DNA of 64,000 bases, taken from assembly GCA_036245525.1 (NCBI GenBank), contig BTPG01000003.1:187155033-187219032 (forward strand), given 5' to 3'. The translations under genes were made by a program, and so were the position numbers. Of the stretch, positions 63,575 through 64,000 are shown one piece after another; position 1 is the first letter of the stretch, and every line of letters starts with the position of its first letter. The stretch is from Semisulcospira habei. Its lineage: Eukaryota > Mollusca > Gastropoda > Semisulcospiridae. The notes beneath the pieces were generated by a model. The model was not told where the DNA came from. It saw nothing but the letters and a program-made list of their open reading frames with translations, and did no database searches.

Positions 63575-64000
63575 GGGTCAGTCACTAGAGTGACCTCTCC
63601 AGGGCGCAAGCCTGGGCGAAGTGTATGGAGATCCTGGGGTGCCCAGTCATCAAGATCCCCCTCTCGGCCTCGCTGATGTATCCAAAGGAATGCAAAGCAG
63701 TACGTTTGGCACCAGTTTGGCTGCAGGAGCTGCCAGAACAGTGCGTGAATACAGGCAGCTGTCTGCCTTCGGGGCTCCACTCCTGATTTGAAGGGTTTAC
63801 TCCCCCACATTTGGCCATTGGATCCAACCTGATCTCCTCCGTCCTCTAGCCGTTGGCTGTCAGAAACAGCTCATCCGCCTAGTGGTGCAATGTGAACACC
63901 ACCCCCTCACGTGGTTTAGCCCACCAGCTGAGGTGGTTTGCCAGGGTGTGGCGCTTGGAGCCAGCACGTGAGAGATTAAGGAGATGGATGAGGACCAGTG
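63575..64000. other. Unidentified sequence beyond the polymerase
   Basis: The ORF that contains the polymerase N-terminus extends to 63810, but its first ~80 codons (proline/arginine/glycine-rich) do not resemble the polymerase family. The bases look like a separate GC-rich repeat. The right border of the virus-like element is probably near 63560-63600. The window ends here. Confidence 0.4.

Overview
This is a stretch of animal (metazoan) nuclear genome dominated by mobile elements. One small intron-containing gene is embedded in a dense layer of short palindromic transposons, two full-length LINEs, SINE-like retroposons, a decayed LTR element, a DIRS-like fragment and a broken virus-like DNA element carrying an integrase and a protein-primed DNA polymerase. 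The element mix and the LINE/SINE tail sequences suggest a marine invertebrate, most likely a mollusc and perhaps a gastropod. That placement is inference; no host marker gene here proves it.

0-35 kb is non-coding apart from one gene. About forty short elements with TTAA at both ends sit here. They fall into families that I call MITE1 (subtypes 1a, 1b, 1c), MITE2, MITE3, MITE7, MITE8 and MITE9. Most are nearly perfect hairpins, and TTAA target sites suggest mobilisation by a piggyBac-type transposase. A TA-flanked hairpin family (MITE4) and a GC-rich hairpin family are also present. Several minisatellites (34-bp, 27-bp and 78-bp units) occur, and two of them have grown inside MITEs. A three-exon gene lies on the minus strand at 13372-15147. 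It is not visible as one ORF, but its splice sites and codon phases fit together and give a basic protein of about 244 residues that I do not recognise. A tRNA-derived SINE sits at 23473-23781, and a 211-bp perfect inverted repeat at 32714-33477.

35-51 kb holds two copies of the same LINE in the same (minus) orientation, at 35047-41449 and 44838-51087. Each has a zinc-knuckle ORF1, then an ORF2 with AP endonuclease, reverse transcriptase and RNase H, as in the I/Nimb-type lineage. Both copies are frameshifted, and each has been hit at a different place by the same ~390-bp retroposon. Between them is a Ty3/gypsy-type remnant with Gag, zinc knuckle and protease but no reverse transcriptase. The second LINE has a clear 15-bp target-site duplication.

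51.3-54.1 kb is a frameshifted Gag-like region resembling DIRS-type elements, followed by a (CA)n array of about 555 bp. From about 55.5 to 63.6 kb lies a degraded element related to Polintons and adintovirus-like elements. A plus-strand run of small overlapping ORFs leads into an rve-type integrase, and a family B DNA polymerase runs convergently on the minus strand. It is split by three ~390-bp retroposons, a LINE fragment, a 61-bp LINE tail, stops and frameshifts, so it is not functional as it stands.

The observation I rate highest is that many MITE copies differ from their family in both hairpin arms at once, so the arms still pair. This points to arm-to-arm copying, or to selection on the hairpin, across at least three MITE families.
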